The notes under the pieces: model-generated
Databases searched by the model: none
The model's input: only the letters and a program-made list of their open reading frames with translations
Told to the model about the DNA's origin: nothing
In this document: positions 42,149-43,155 of the stretch, piece by piece
How the letters are laid out: each line of letters begins with the position of its first letter
Numbering within the stretch: the stretch's first letter is position 1
Made by a program: the position numbers and the translations under genes
Origin: JAXFPC01 sp034180005
Lineage (GTDB): Bacteria > Bacillota > Negativicutes > Acidaminococcales > Acidaminococcaceae
Assembly: GCA_034180005.1 (NCBI GenBank)
Contig: JAXFPC010000024.1
Span: 1-43,155 of the forward strand
Length of the DNA stretch: 43,155 nt
Reading direction: 5' to 3'

Positions 42149-43155
42149 TATTGTTCCTTCATGCTTTCAGCCTTAGCTATTGCGTCATCTATAGTTGCAA
42201 CCATGTAGAACGCACCTTCCGGCAAATCATCATGCTTGCCTTCGAGAATTTCTTTAAAGCCGCGGATAGTTTCCTTCAAAGGAACATACTGACCGGGAGT
42301 ACCGGTAAACTGCTCCGCAACAAAGAACGCCTGGCTGAGGAATTTTTGAATTTTACGCGCGCGGGCAACGGTTACCTTATCGTCCTCGCTCAACTCTTCC
42401 ATACCAAGAATTGCAATGATATCCTGCAATTCCTTATACCGCTGCAGAATTGCCTGAACGCCGCGAGCTACATTGTAGTGTTCCTCACCTATAACCAGAG
42501 GATCCAAAATACGGCTTGTGGAGTCAAGCGGATCAACTGCCGGATAAATACCAAGTTCTGCAATTTGACGAGACAAAACAGTAGTGGCATCCAAGTGAGC
42601 AAATGTGCCTGCCGGAGCCGGGTCAGTCAAGTCATCGGCCGGTACGTATACTGCCTGAACGGAAGTAATGGAGCCTGTCTTTGTAGAAGTAATACGCTCC
42701 TGCAAAGCACCGATGTCGTTAGCCAAAGTAGGCTGATAACCAACTGCTGAAGGCATACGACCCAAGAGAGCCGACACTTCCGAACCTGCCTGTACAAAAC
42801 GGAAAATATTGTCAATGAAAAGCAATACGTCTTGTCCGCCGACATCACGGAAATACTCCGCCATGGTCAGACCGGAAAGACCTACACGCATACGAGCTCC
42901 AGGTGGCTCATTCATCTGACCGTAAACAAGAGCAGTCTTGCCGATAACGCCGGACTCTTTCATTTCGCCCCAAAGGTCATTACCTTCACGAGTACGCTCG
43001 CCTACGCCCGCAAAAACAGAATAGCCGCCGTGAGCAGTAGCAACATTATGGATCAACTCCATAATCAACACTGTTTTACCTACACCGGCACCGCCGAACA
43101 GACCTATTTTACCGCCCATTGCATACGGAGCGATAAGGTCAACGACTTTAATACC
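42148..43155 (-). CDS. atpD: F1 ATP synthase beta subunit AtpD (5' end outside window)
   Basis: The C-terminal 335 residues of the catalytic beta subunit; the frame runs off the right edge, so the methionine in MGGKIGLFGG is internal. Walker A is GGAGVGKT, followed by GERTREGNDLW, VYGQMNEPPGAR, the Walker B region LLFIDNIFRFVQAG and SALLGRMPSAVGYQPTL. It holds the nucleotide sites for ATP synthesis in the membrane-bound F1Fo complex. About 130 N-terminal residues are missing. The stop overlaps the atpC start by one base. Confidence 0.97.
   Translation of the reverse strand, partial: GIKVVDLIAPYAMGGKIGLFGGAGVGKTVLIMELIHNVATAHGGYSVFAGVGERTREGNDLWGEMKESGVIGKTALVYGQMNEPPGARMRVGLSGLTMAEYFRDVGGQDVLLFIDNIFRFVQAGSEVSALLGRMPSAVGYQPTLANDIGALQERITSTKTGSITSVQAVYVPADDLTDPAPAGTFAHLDATTVLSRQIAELGIYPAVDPLDSTSRILDPLVIGEEHYNVARGVQAILQRYKELQDIIAILGMEELSEDDKVTVARARKIQKFLSQAFFVAEQFTGTPGQYVPLKETIRGFKEILEGKHDDLPEGAFYMVATIDDAIAKAESMKEQ

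Noticed and set aside
1..43155. CRISPR arrays, insertion sequences, prophage genes, attachment sites or a replication origin
   Set aside because: No spaced direct repeats, transposase motifs, phage genes or clustered DnaA boxes were seen; the tRNA-Ser genes have no adjacent integrase or duplicated tRNA end in view.

Overview
The window looks like chromosomal DNA of a diderm (LPS-bearing) Firmicute, most likely a member of the Negativicutes; genus cannot be fixed by eye, although the Acidaminococcaceae/Selenomonadaceae side is plausible. The reasons are a complete lipid A/Kdo and LPS-transport gene set, BamA, TamB and Skp/OmpH-like chaperones, all set in a Firmicute-style context (atpD-atpC followed by murA and an mreB/mbl-type gene, GGAGG ribosome sites, frequent TTG/GTG starts, a SpoIVB-S55-like gene). 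LpxI is used in place of LpxH. Every gene I accept is on the minus strand, so transcription runs from high to low coordinates; no gene-free stretch exceeds about 220 bases.

From the right edge leftward: the end of the F1 ATP synthase operon (atpD partial, atpC) closes with a long hairpin. A 61-codon gene with its own promoter and terminator follows, then murA and an mreB-family gene (cell wall and shape). Next come an AMIN-phosphodiester glycosidase protein and a unit holding an S55 (SpoIVB-like) peptidase and mlaE-mlaF-mlaD (phospholipid transport; the MlaD has a barrel-like C-terminus). tolC has its own promoter overlapped by a TetR-type palindrome. tamB is followed by a small sigma-70 family factor, a single-pass membrane protein, bamA with three POTRA domains, and an unrecognised exported protein with a barrel-like tail.

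A strong promoter at 22388-22416 then drives three OmpH/Skp-like genes (one greatly enlarged), lpxD, an LpxL-type acyltransferase, lpxC and fabZ. lpxA-lpxI form a separate unit with a promoter and a terminator. The -35 box of the next promoter lies inside that terminator hairpin and starts the longest run: lpxB, msbA, a waaA-lpxK fusion, kdsB, kdsA, kdsD, kdsC, a second LpxL-type acyltransferase, lptC, lptA, lptB, a single LptF/LptG permease, a DUF3084 protein, a RuvC/YqgF-fold protein and a cyclodeaminase-like protein. Two serine tRNAs, each with its own promoter, and a terminator end the window.

Together the genes cover UDP-GlcNAc acylation and deacetylation (lpxA, lpxC, lpxD), lipid A disaccharide assembly and phosphorylation (lpxI, lpxB, lpxK domain), Kdo synthesis and transfer (kdsA-D, waaA domain), late acylation (two LpxL-like), flipping (msbA), LPS export (lptA, lptB, lptC, lptF/G; no lptD here), OMP assembly (bamA, ompH), lipid traffic (tamB, mla) and efflux (tolC). 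The less explained parts are the barrel-tailed orphan, the enlarged Skp-like protein, the sigma factor with a neighbouring membrane protein, the S55 peptidase with unusual motif order, and the WaaA-LpxK fusion.
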